A stretch of DNA of 22,489 nucleotides, taken from IMG/VR virus record IMGVR_UViG_3300025141_000846, positions 1-22,489 of that record; one strand, written 5' to 3'. The stretch comes from a virus. The notes under the pieces are model-generated. The model was not told where the DNA came from. It saw only the letters and a list, made by a program, of their open reading frames with translations, and made no database searches. The position numbers and the translations under genes are program-made. This document shows, one piece after another, positions 1 to 5,271 of the stretch (within the stretch, counting starts at the first letter, position 1; every line of letters starts with the position of its first letter).

Positions 1-20
1 TTTCTAATTAGTTTCATTTT

Positions 21-83
21 TTAATACACCATTAAAAGAAACATACTTACTGCAAGATTAATCATTATTATTTCTATTATCAT
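21..83 (-). CDS. possible 20-residue hydrophobic peptide
   Basis: This small ORF starts directly after the stop codon of the gene at 84-251 (TAA followed at once by ATG). The product is almost entirely Ile, Leu, Val, Met and Phe, with one Glu near the start, so it could be a single membrane-spanning helix. Its support is position in a tightly packed minus-strand operon and similarity in size and composition to the ORF at 868-930. There is no recognisable family and no separate ribosome binding site. It may be noise in AT-rich DNA. Confidence 0.3.
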   Translation of the reverse strand: MIIEIIMINLAVSMFLLMVY

Positions 84-251
84 TTATGCAAATATATCCT
101 TAATAATATCAATAAAAGTATTTTTATCCCCAATCCAACAAGTTCCACCTTTAACTTCTTTGGGATTATTTTTTGTTAGTTTTATTAAAGTATAATTCAT
201 ATTGTCATATATTCCACTACCCTTCCATTGATCTAGCATCGTGTTTATCAT
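84..251 (-). CDS. hypothetical protein, 55 aa
   Basis: Unrecognised small protein. The ATG at 251 is preceded on the minus strand by AGGAAGGA with 7-8 nt spacing, one of the few good Shine-Dalgarno sequences in the left arm, which supports both the gene and its start. The sequence is mixed (LDQWKGSGIYDN near the N-terminus, GGTCWIGDKNTFIDII near the C-terminus), with one Cys-Trp pair and no membrane segment. It lies 13 nt downstream of the ORF at 265-417, probably in the same transcript. Function unknown. Confidence 0.6.
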   Translation of the reverse strand: MINTMLDQWKGSGIYDNMNYTLIKLTKNNPKEVKGGTCWIGDKNTFIDIIKDIFA

Positions 252-264
252 TTTGTTATCCTTC

Positions 265-417
265 CTAATTAATTAAAATCCATATTATTAATATAAGTAA
301 TCCAGAATCTCTTGCTACAATTAATCTGTTTTTTTTAATTCTTGTATCGTGTTGAATAACTTTAAAATCATTTCTTAAATAGTTATCTACCCAATTTTTT
401 ATTTGTTTATCAGTCAT
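265..417 (-). CDS. hypothetical protein, 50 aa
   Basis: Small ORF whose ATG (417) lies inside the end of the preceding gene: ATGACTGA contains both its start and the upstream stop, an 8-nt overlap typical of translational coupling. The product starts MTDKQIKNWVDNYLRNDF, is basic in the middle (TRIKKNRL) and ends in a hydrophobic run (LLILIIWILI), which could be a C-terminal membrane anchor. Its stop codon lies next to the Shine-Dalgarno sequence of the next gene. No family recognised. Confidence 0.55.
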   Translation of the reverse strand: MTDKQIKNWVDNYLRNDFKVIQHDTRIKKNRLIVARDSGLLILIIWILIN

Positions 418-700
418 TTTTATAATGAAATTGTTTTATAAATTCCTTTGCTTGTTGATATGTTTCAAAATCTTTTTGTATTAATTCACCTATTGTATTC
501 TCTTTAGTTATTTTATTTATTACATACTCATATTTTCTTGGCCTATCTAACATATCGGAAAATTTATATGTCAATCTAACTAAAAAATATGTATTTGTTT
601 GTTTATTTTTTAACAAATAATATCGTATGTCATTAAAGAATCTTTGATTTACTTTACTGAACCATTGTTTATTATTATTTTTAAATTCTGTTAGTGTCAT
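410..700 (-). CDS. hypothetical protein, 96 aa
   Basis: Unrecognised basic protein rich in Lys, Tyr, Phe and Asn, without membrane segment or signal peptide. The N-terminal half has an aromatic, strand-like pattern (DIRYYLLKNKQTNTYFLVRLTY) and the C-terminal 25 residues look helical (YQQAKEFIKQF), suggesting a small alpha/beta fold. Its ATG overlaps the TGA of the upstream 55-codon gene (ATGA), and its own stop overlaps the start of the downstream gene, so it sits in the middle of a coupled minus-strand operon. Function unknown; probably an early or accessory phage protein. Confidence 0.75.
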   Translation of the reverse strand: MTLTEFKNNNKQWFSKVNQRFFNDIRYYLLKNKQTNTYFLVRLTYKFSDMLDRPRKYEYVINKITKENTIGELIQKDFETYQQAKEFIKQFHYKND

Positions 701-864
701 TTTAAATGTACTTGCCTGTAAATGTAACCATTATCTAACGTTTCTTTTTTTTTTATACATATACCATTCTCAACTAATTTATTTACAATTTTTCTAGTGG
801 TTCTATTATTACTGTACCATTGCCAACCACCATATTTTTTTAAAAATTTAATTAAGTCTTTCAT
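697..864 (-). CDS. hypothetical protein, 55 aa, possibly winged-helix
   Basis: Small ORF ending in an ATGA overlap with the gene at 410-700. The product begins MKDLIKFLKKYGGWQWYSN and continues with a helix-like stretch (TTRKIVNKLVENG) followed by a basic, hairpin-like stretch (IKKKETLDNGYIYRQVHL). That order (helix, helix, two-stranded wing) resembles a minimal winged helix-turn-helix DNA-binding domain, so a small regulator is possible; this is inference from pattern only. There is no clear Shine-Dalgarno sequence; the start is chosen as the only ATG that gives this coherent product. Confidence 0.6.
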   Translation of the reverse strand: MKDLIKFLKKYGGWQWYSNNRTTRKIVNKLVENGICIKKKETLDNGYIYRQVHLK

Positions 865-867
865 TTT

Positions 868-930
868 TTATATTGCTATTAATACTCCAAGTATTATTAA
901 AAAATATATTATAAGTATAATCTTAGTCAT
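868..930 (-). CDS. possible 20-residue membrane peptide
   Basis: The ATG at 930 lies within the end of the 147-codon gene: ATGACTAA carries this start and the upstream stop, the same 8-nt overlap arrangement as at 410-417. The product is MTK followed by about 17 hydrophobic residues (Ile, Leu, Val, Tyr, Phe, Ala), a plausible single transmembrane helix. It fills most of an otherwise empty gap before the gene at 697-864. Very short, so chance cannot be excluded; a second hydrophobic 20-mer at 21-83 makes it more interesting. Confidence 0.35.
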   Translation of the reverse strand: MTKIILIIYFLIILGVLIAI

Positions 931-1366
931 TCTTTGCCATATTACAAGGTTTAATTTCTTTATGATTATCTGGATTATAAAAAAAAGTATGGCCATGAAC
1001 TCTTTCATTCGGCTTAATTGATAAAATCATATTGGCCATAAAATTAAAGTAATTTTCTACTACTCTATTTTGTAATTTATTACTAGGGTTTTTGTCAATA
1101 GAACCCATTTTAATTGCAAGGTTTATAATATCATCATGTATATATGGAATGTTTAAAGCTAGGCCAGATAACCATTCTGCAATGGCCTTTTGTTTGCCTA
1201 CTCTTTCAACCATAAATCCATATGCTGTATTAAATTTATTAAATAAATAATCAATTTTAGTATTACGATTTATTTTTTTTATTTTATTCTCCTTCATTTC
1301 ATCAGCTACAATAGAGAGAATATATTTTTCATATTTCTTTTTATATTTTGTGTGATGTAATTTCAT
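923..1366 (-). CDS. hypothetical protein, 147 aa
   Basis: The largest left-arm gene. The product is soluble and basic at the N-terminus (KLHHTKYKKKYEKY), has helical stretches in the middle (YGFMVERVGKQKAIAEWLSGLAL) and ends in HTFFYNPDNHKEIK. No domain that I recognise. Instead of a Shine-Dalgarno sequence, the ATG is preceded directly by the 14-nt element ACGTTATATATATT, identical to the one before the neighbouring gene at 1383-1559. It is 16 nt from that gene. Probably a conserved phage accessory or replication-associated protein; role unknown. Confidence 0.8.
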   Translation of the reverse strand: MKLHHTKYKKKYEKYILSIVADEMKENKIKKINRNTKIDYLFNKFNTAYGFMVERVGKQKAIAEWLSGLALNIPYIHDDIINLAIKMGSIDKNPSNKLQNRVVENYFNFMANMILSIKPNERVHGHTFFYNPDNHKEIKPCNMAKND

Positions 1367-1380
1367 AATATATATAACGT
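1367..1380 (-). promoter_or_regulatory. start-proximal ACGTT element, copy 1
   Basis: On the minus strand this reads ACGTTATATATATT and abuts the ATG of the 147-codon gene. It is identical over 14 nt to copy 2 (1560-1573) and shares ACGTT at the same distance from ATG with copy 3 (1862-1875). It contains TATATA, so it could be a -10-like promoter element giving leaderless mRNA, or an AT-rich ribosome-entry sequence. Function inferred from repetition and position only. Confidence 0.5.
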
Positions 1381-1382
1381 TT

Positions 1383-1559
1383 CTATCTGGTTTTTATTGC
1401 GTTTCTTTTTATTAATTCTTTTTTTAATTCTGTAACAATTTCTTCCATTGTTTTACCAGTTTTTATTTCAATACTTTTAATAATAACTTCTTGCTCTTTC
1501 ATTGTTTTACCAGTTTTTGCTTCAATGATTTTAATAATATCTTTTTGTTTTTTATTCAT
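1383..1559 (-). CDS. small protein with internal tandem duplication, 58 aa
   Basis: The start is placed at 1559 (MNKKQKD) rather than at the upstream ATG at 1595, because the ATG at 1559 is preceded by the same 14-nt ACGTT element as the next gene and the upstream extension would overlap the preceding gene. The product consists largely of two 18-residue repeats: IIKIIEAKTGKTMKE and IIKSIEIKTGKTMEE, followed by a basic tail (LKKELIKRNAIKTR). Each repeat looks like a short amphipathic helix with a KTGKT turn. This is not a Walker A motif: the glycine spacing is wrong. No family recognised. Confidence 0.65.
   Translation of the reverse strand: MNKKQKDIIKIIEAKTGKTMKEQEVIIKSIEIKTGKTMEEIVTELKKELIKRNAIKTR
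1446..1553. repeat. tandem direct repeat, 54-nt unit x2
   Basis: Two adjacent copies begin at 1446 and 1500. The first 19 nt are identical (CATTGTTTTACCAGTTTTT) and similarity continues through about 40 nt with a few substitutions. The period of 54 nt equals 18 codons, so the reading frame of the 58-codon gene is kept. Confidence 0.75.
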
Positions 1560-1573
1560 AATATATATAACGT
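1560..1573 (-). promoter_or_regulatory. start-proximal ACGTT element, copy 2
   Basis: Reads ACGTTATATATATT on the minus strand directly before the ATG at 1559, identical to copy 1. The three bases further upstream extend it to GGTACGTT, which matches copy 3. It lies in the short gap between the 93-codon and 58-codon genes. Confidence 0.5.
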
Positions 1574-1579
1574 ACCTTG

Positions 1580-1861
1580 TTAATAAACATTGCAATAACT
1601 ATTGCCTACTTTTAAACCAAAATCATAATTCCAAGAAACATACTTTATTTCTATTTCTGGTTTATAACCCATTTCTTCTACTCTTTTAATAAATTTTGTT
1701 GCATGACAATCTTCTTCTAAGTAAAAAAAACCACGATTGTCTATAAAAGAAAAGGTTTTAAAATCACTTGGCTTGAAGTTAAATAATTTAATGTCAGCTT
1801 CTGGAACTTTAAGATAACCATGTGATGTATTATCAAAGTGTATGTATTTTTTTATAATCAT
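1580..1861 (-). CDS. hypothetical phage protein, 93 aa
   Basis: First gene of the minus-strand arm, next to the divergent spacer. The product opens MIIKKYIHFDNTSHGYLKVP and contains FSFIDNRGFFYLEEDCHATKF. The pattern of an HFDxxxHGYLxVP start followed by YLEEDCxA is one I associate with small uncharacterised proteins in many phages and bacteria; I know no assigned function. It appears soluble, about half strand-like. The ATG is preceded by ACGTTCTATTAATT, a diverged copy of the element before the next two genes. Sure that it is a gene, not of its role. Confidence 0.8.
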   Translation of the reverse strand: MIIKKYIHFDNTSHGYLKVPEADIKLFNFKPSDFKTFSFIDNRGFFYLEEDCHATKFIKRVEEMGYKPEIEIKYVSWNYDFGLKVGNSYCNVY

Positions 1862-1875
1862 AATTAATAGAACGT
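1862..1875 (-). promoter_or_regulatory. start-proximal ACGTT element, copy 3
   Basis: Reads ACGTTCTATTAATT on the minus strand, directly before the ATG at 1861. The GGTACGTT part matches copy 2, and the distance from ACGTT to ATG is the same in all three copies; the AT part differs. Confidence 0.4.
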
Positions 1876-1885
1876 ACCATATTAA

Positions 1886-1913
1886 ATTTTATTGCATCTT
1901 TTTATTACGACAA
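1886..1913 (-). promoter_or_regulatory. candidate sigma70-type promoter for the left arm
   Basis: On the minus strand, TTGTCG (1913-1908) matches TTGACA at four of six positions and TAAAAT (1891-1886) matches TATAAT at five of six, with a 16-nt spacer. Transcription would begin near 1879, just ahead of the first left-arm gene. In AT-rich DNA such matches arise by chance, so this is a candidate only. Confidence 0.35.
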
Positions 1914-2051
1914 TACTTGTCTTATATAAAGATAACTAATCCAATAAGTTGTAATCTCCAGAACGAAGAGAAGTATAAAAGAATGAGTTGAGATAACCCT
2001 ATTTTATTACTGTCATTAACACCAGTCTTCACGTGAGATCAAACAAAAGCT

Positions 2052-2104
2052 GAAGAGAAGGAGAGAAGAGAAGGAAGAAGGAGAGAAGCTGAAGAAAAAA
2101 AGGA
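2052..2104. other. homopurine tract
   Basis: The run 2052-2088 is 37 consecutive purines on the plus strand; after CT it continues with 14 more purines (2091-2104). Short direct repeats occur inside (AAGGAGAGAAG twice, AGCTGAAGA twice). Such tracts can form triplex DNA or act as strongly strand-biased signals. No function can be assigned from sequence. Confidence 0.7.
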
Positions 2105-2134
2105 TCGTTGGCGCTGTCGTATAACGTCTGTTAT

Positions 2135-2154
2135 GGGAAGGGATAGGGCTAGGG
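2135..2154 (+). other. G-quadruplex motif
   Basis: GGGAAGGGATAGGGCTAGGG has four G-triplets separated by loops of 2, 3 and 3 nt, a perfect match to the standard quadruplex-forming pattern. It is followed by an eight-T run at 2160-2167. Exceptional in such AT-rich DNA. Confidence 0.75.
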
Positions 2155-2167
2155 CGTTCTTTTTTTT

Positions 2168-2221
2168 GCGTGGGCGTGTATGGGCGTGGGCGTGGACAAA
2201 AACGAAGGGGGGCAGGGGGGG
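2168..2221 (+). other. G-run-rich stretch with GGGCGTG repeats
   Basis: Contains three copies of GGGCGTG (2172, 2182, 2188) and ends with six and seven consecutive G residues (2207-2212 and 2215-2221) separated by CA. With the quadruplex motif just upstream it forms an almost 90-nt block in which G runs are all on the plus strand. This composition is not found elsewhere in the window. Confidence 0.65.
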
Positions 2222-2279
2222 CAAAAACAACCCGCCACATATATAGTCGTGTTATATATGGTACCAAAGCACACTCACA

Positions 2280-3401
2280 ATGTCAATGTCTTCGTATTTA
2301 ATTTCCCATAATCACCCACTATATATATTACTTACAGGTACTGGAAATATGACAGATATTAAAAATATAGTAGCAGCAAAATATCTCAAACCAAACTATC
2401 AAGAAAACGTTGATAGATTAATGCCTTTTTGGAAAGAACAAGAAGGAAATATAAAATATCAAACAAATATAAAACAAGAAACTACAACACCAGTAATGGG
2501 AGGAAAAATAAGTAGCCAAAATCCTTATATAAAAACTCCTTCTTTTGATGAAAAGACACAAACATTTAAAGCATATTATGATAAAATAGGAAAAAAATGG
2601 ACTATTGGATATGGACATACAGATGGAGTTGAACCAGAAGATACTGCAACAATTAATCAAGCAGATGCTTTTTTAGAAGAAGATGGCAAAAGATTAATAC
2701 ATGAAACAGATAACTTGTTAAAAGAAAAATATCAAATTAGTATATTTGATTTACCAGAATCTGGACAAGATTTAGTGGGTGATATGGGTTTTAATATAGG
2801 TCCAGACAAATTCACTACTGTATGGTCGAACATGTTAAATGCACTAAAAAATAAAGATTGGGTTACTGTTAGCAAAGAATATACTGCAACAAATACTCCA
2901 GAGAGAAATAAAGCTAGATTTGAAAAATGGATTGAACCTCGTTTAATTGCAGAACAATCATTTAAATCCAAACAATTTGAACAACAGGATAAAAAAGAAA
3001 GTTTAGAAAAACAAAAGATTGTATATGATACTATGCCAGACTTAGCAAACGCAATACAAACACAAGAAATTCCTAAAGAAAAAATTAAAGGTTTTGTTAC
3101 TGAAGCTGCAAGCAGTAAGCTATTAAGTGAAATAGGAGAAAGAATCCATGTGCCAGAGTTTATAGAAAACTTAGGTATAGATGTTGATGTTAAAGGAAAA
3201 GATGAATTTGCAATTAAAGGTAAGGGATTAACTTATACAGACACACCATACGATCAAAGTTTAGTTAAAGAATTCGGAAAAGAAGGTGGTGTTACTGGTA
3301 GTGTAGGAATAAGTAAAAGTGATTTTGGAGATGAAAAAACTATTGGTGGCCAGATTAATATACCTACTGATAAGATTTTTAGAAGAAAAAAAAGAAAATA
3401 A
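2280..3401 (+). CDS. GH24 lysozyme (endolysin-like) with long C-terminal extension
   Basis: Peptidoglycan-cleaving muramidase of the T4-lysozyme type (glycoside hydrolase 24). Residues about 88-220 form the domain: Glu91, Asp101 and Thr108 in FKAYYDKIGKKWTIGYGHT correspond to the T4 lysozyme Glu-Asp-Thr catalytic set (one extra residue between Glu and Asp), and GDMGFNIG near 165 fits the second lobe. The protein is 373 aa against about 165 for T4 lysozyme: roughly 80 residues precede the domain and about 150 follow it, ending in a basic tail (FRRKKRK). No signal peptide, so release would need a holin, which I do not see, or delivery in the virion. The ATG at 2280 has no Shine-Dalgarno; an in-frame ATG at 2349 (MTDIKNIVAAKY), with AGG about 10 nt upstream, may be the true start, giving 350 aa. 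The stop is followed directly by the terminase gene. Confidence 0.85.
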   Translation: MSMSSYLISHNHPLYILLTGTGNMTDIKNIVAAKYLKPNYQENVDRLMPFWKEQEGNIKYQTNIKQETTTPVMGGKISSQNPYIKTPSFDEKTQTFKAYYDKIGKKWTIGYGHTDGVEPEDTATINQADAFLEEDGKRLIHETDNLLKEKYQISIFDLPESGQDLVGDMGFNIGPDKFTTVWSNMLNALKNKDWVTVSKEYTATNTPERNKARFEKWIEPRLIAEQSFKSKQFEQQDKKESLEKQKIVYDTMPDLANAIQTQEIPKEKIKGFVTEAASSKLLSEIGERIHVPEFIENLGIDVDVKGKDEFAIKGKGLTYTDTPYDQSLVKEFGKEGGVTGSVGISKSDFGDEKTIGGQINIPTDKIFRRKKRK

Positions 3402-4691
3402 ATGGTTCAAGTAGTAAAGATACCTTATAGCCCCAGAAAGCTACAAGCATATCTACATGATAATTTAAAAAGATTTTCGGTGGTAGTATGTCATAGAAGG
3501 TTTGGTAAAACAGTTATGGCTGTCAATCACTTGCTTCGTGCTGCACTCACAACCACAAACAAATCTTCTCGGTTTGCCTATATGGCACCTACATACAGAC
3601 AAGCAAAATCGGTGGCATGGGATTATTTAAAATTTTATGCACATAAAGTTCCTGGTGCTAAGTTCCATGAAACAGAATTAAGATGTGATTTACCTAATGG
3701 TTCCAGAATATCTTTACTTGGTGCTGAGAACCCAGATAGTTTAAGAGGTATATTTTTGGATGGTATAGTGATGGATGAATATGCAGATATGCCAGAGAGA
3801 GTGTTTGGGGAAGTGGTAAGACCTGCATTAGTAGACAGAAAAGGTTTCTGTTTTTTTGTAGGAACTCCTAGAGGACAAAATAATTTTTATAAATTATATC
3901 AAGAAGCTGTAACTAATCCTAAATGGTTCTCTAAAGTATACAGGGCATCAAGAACAAAAATACTTCCTAAAGAAGAACTAGAAGCAGCAAAGGCAATAAT
4001 GACTGAAAACCAGTTTGAGCAAGAGTTTGAGTGTTCGTTTGTTGCAAATGTTGAAGGTGCTATATATGGAAAGCCATTAGACCAAGCATTAAATGAAAAA
4101 AGAATTACAAAAGTTCCATACGATGAAGGTTATCCTGTAAGTACTTTTTGGGATTTAGGTATTGCAGACGCAACAGCAATTTGGTTTGCACAAGTAGTAG
4201 GACACGCAGTTCATATTATAAATTATTATGAAGCTAAGGGTGAGGGTTTAAAACATTACTGTGAGATATTAAATACTTATAAGTATCTTTATCAACATCA
4301 CTATGCTCCACATGATATTGATGTCCGAGAATTAGGTACAGGTAAATCAAGGCGTGAAATCGCTATGGAGTTAGGTTTAAACTTCAAAATAGTACCAAAG
4401 TTACCTGTTGAGGATGGAATACATGCAGCACAACAATTAATATCTAGGTGTTGGTTTGATGCAAAAAACTGTGAAGATGGCCTGCAGGCACTTCGACAAT
4501 ATCACAGGGTATATGATGAAAAGACTCAATCGTTTAGGACAAGACCTAAGCACGATTGGTCATCTCATGCTGCAGATGCCTTTCGTTATATGGGAATTGG
4601 GCTAGATACAGAAGAAGGATTTATGAGAAAACCAAAACAAAGAATTTCGCAACAGGAATATAACCCATTTACTATGGAGAGTTTGGGGTAA
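3402..4691 (+). CDS. terminase large subunit
   Basis: ATP-driven DNA packaging motor and nuclease, which docks on the portal and cuts concatemeric DNA. N-terminal ATPase: Walker A variant CHRRFGKT (30-37), Walker B GIVMDEY with Asp125-Glu126, and coupling motif GTPRG (154-158). C-terminal RNase H-like nuclease: FWDLGIADAT with Asp251 and Asp256, and DWSSHAADAFRY near 385-395 supplying the last acidic ligand. At 429 aa it is shorter than T7 gp19 (586 aa) and lies before the portal gene rather than at the end of the late region, so it appears to be of a different terminase lineage from T7. No small subunit is evident nearby. Its stop overlaps the next start (TAATG). Confidence 0.93.
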   Translation: MVQVVKIPYSPRKLQAYLHDNLKRFSVVVCHRRFGKTVMAVNHLLRAALTTTNKSSRFAYMAPTYRQAKSVAWDYLKFYAHKVPGAKFHETELRCDLPNGSRISLLGAENPDSLRGIFLDGIVMDEYADMPERVFGEVVRPALVDRKGFCFFVGTPRGQNNFYKLYQEAVTNPKWFSKVYRASRTKILPKEELEAAKAIMTENQFEQEFECSFVANVEGAIYGKPLDQALNEKRITKVPYDEGYPVSTFWDLGIADATAIWFAQVVGHAVHIINYYEAKGEGLKHYCEILNTYKYLYQHHYAPHDIDVRELGTGKSRREIAMELGLNFKIVPKLPVEDGIHAAQQLISRCWFDAKNCEDGLQALRQYHRVYDEKTQSFRTRPKHDWSSHAADAFRYMGIGLDTEEGFMRKPKQRISQQEYNPFTMESLG

Positions 4692-5038
4692 TGGTTGCAA
4701 AAGAAACCTGGATGGCTGTCGGTGCAGTTGTTAGTGCTTTAAGTTCGGCTGCAAGTTTAATGATGCAACCAGAAATGCCGAGTTATGATTTACCAGATGT
4801 ACCAGAGTCGCCACCACGACCACCTGTTACTAGAGATAATGCAGAGAGTATTGTAAATGATCCACAAGCATCTGCTGCAGAAAAATCGCAGGCACAATCT
4901 TTATTAGATGAGATGGCAGGAGAAAGAAGAAGAGTAAAACAAAAAGCAGCAAGGGCTGGATTAATACAAACAGGCCCACAAGGATTACTGGATGAACCAG
5001 AAACTTATAAGAAAACTTTATTAGGAGGTACTACATAA
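4691..5038 (+). CDS. small structural or assembly protein with KKTLLGG tail
   Basis: 115-aa protein between terminase and portal. A hydrophobic N-terminal stretch (AVGAVVSALSSAASLMM, about residues 10-26) is followed by a Pro-rich linker, an acidic and Ala-rich helical part, and a C-terminal signature of IQTGPQG, 15 intervening residues, then KKTLLGG. That ending recurs in the next protein and in degraded form in the third. Comparable small proteins near the portal of other podophages have this kind of TILTG...KTLLG ending; their exact role is not known to me. Overlaps terminase by one base and ends by overlapping the next ATG (TAATG). The codons for LGG supply the GGAGG ribosome binding site of the next gene. 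Confidence 0.8.
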   Translation: MVAKETWMAVGAVVSALSSAASLMMQPEMPSYDLPDVPESPPRPPVTRDNAESIVNDPQASAAEKSQAQSLLDEMAGERRRVKQKAARAGLIQTGPQGLLDEPETYKKTLLGGTT

Positions 5039-5271
5039 TGGGAGGTATTTTTTCACCACCAGCACCACCACCACAACCTAAACCTGTGGCTCCACCACCA
5101 GCACCGAAGCCAGTTGCTCCAGCAGGACCAACAAAGGCAGAGTTGGAACAGAGTGAAGCAGCAGCAGCACAACAAAGAAAAAGAAAAGGTCGTTATGCTA
5201 CTATAATGACTGGTGCTGAGGGCGTTACTGGTGATCCACTTACAGAAAAGAAAACTTTATTGGGAGGTTAA
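5038..5271 (+). CDS. small Pro-rich protein with KKTLLGG tail
   Basis: 77-aa protein with an N-terminal Pro/Ala-rich half (PPAPPPQPKPVAPPPAPKP) followed by a short Ala/Gln-rich helix, a basic patch (RKRKGRY) and the signature IMTGAEG...KKTLLGG also found in the preceding protein. The shared tail suggests the two are diverged paralogues, or that both carry a docking tag for the same partner (perhaps portal or capsid). The ATG at 5038 is preceded by GGAGG (5024-5028), which lies inside the coding sequence of the previous gene. It ends in another GGAGG (5263-5267) used by the next gene. Confidence 0.8.
   Translation: MGGIFSPPAPPPQPKPVAPPPAPKPVAPAGPTKAELEQSEAAAAQQRKRKGRYATIMTGAEGVTGDPLTEKKTLLGG

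Larger units (their letters stand above)
1862..2279. other. divergent intergenic spacer
   Basis: About 420 nt between the minus-strand left arm and the plus-strand virion genes. I see no convincing gene: the long minus-strand frames here encode low-complexity Pro/Arg/Ser/Phe sequence that only reflects the purine bias of the plus strand. The part up to about 2040 is AT-rich like the rest. From 2052 to 2221 the plus strand is nearly all purines, then rich in G runs. A small inverted repeat, ATAAC-GTCT-GTTAT (2121-2134), precedes the quadruplex motif. GTTATATAT at 2251-2259 repeats the core of the left-arm start element on the other strand. As a divergent junction it should contain promoters and possibly an origin or packaging signal. 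Confidence 0.6.

Noticed and set aside
1-17. Possible start of another minus-strand gene (ATG at 17)
   Set aside because: Only five codons lie inside the window, so coding potential cannot be judged.
797-1021. Plus-strand ORF of 74 codons
   Set aside because: Antisense to the genes at 697-1366, hydrophobic and Ile-rich as any frame here would be; no ribosome binding site.
1383-1559. KTGKT as a P-loop nucleotide-binding motif
   Set aside because: The GxxxxGKT spacing is missing and the protein is too small for an ATPase; the motif is simply part of a duplicated helix unit.
1560-1595. N-terminal extension of the 58-codon gene to the ATG at 1595
   Set aside because: It would overlap the preceding gene and read through the ACGTT element; the ATG at 1559 has the same upstream element as its neighbours.
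2016-2267. Two overlapping minus-strand ORFs of 83 and 63 codons in the divergent spacer
   Set aside because: They encode low-complexity Pro/Arg/Ser/Phe/Leu sequence that only mirrors the purine- and G-rich plus strand; no ribosome binding site and no protein-like pattern.
2241-2330. T7-like phage promoter (CACTATATATATTA and GTTATATAT near the lysozyme start)
   Set aside because: Only a few bases match the T7 consensus and the GGG start region is missing; in AT-rich DNA this is weak.
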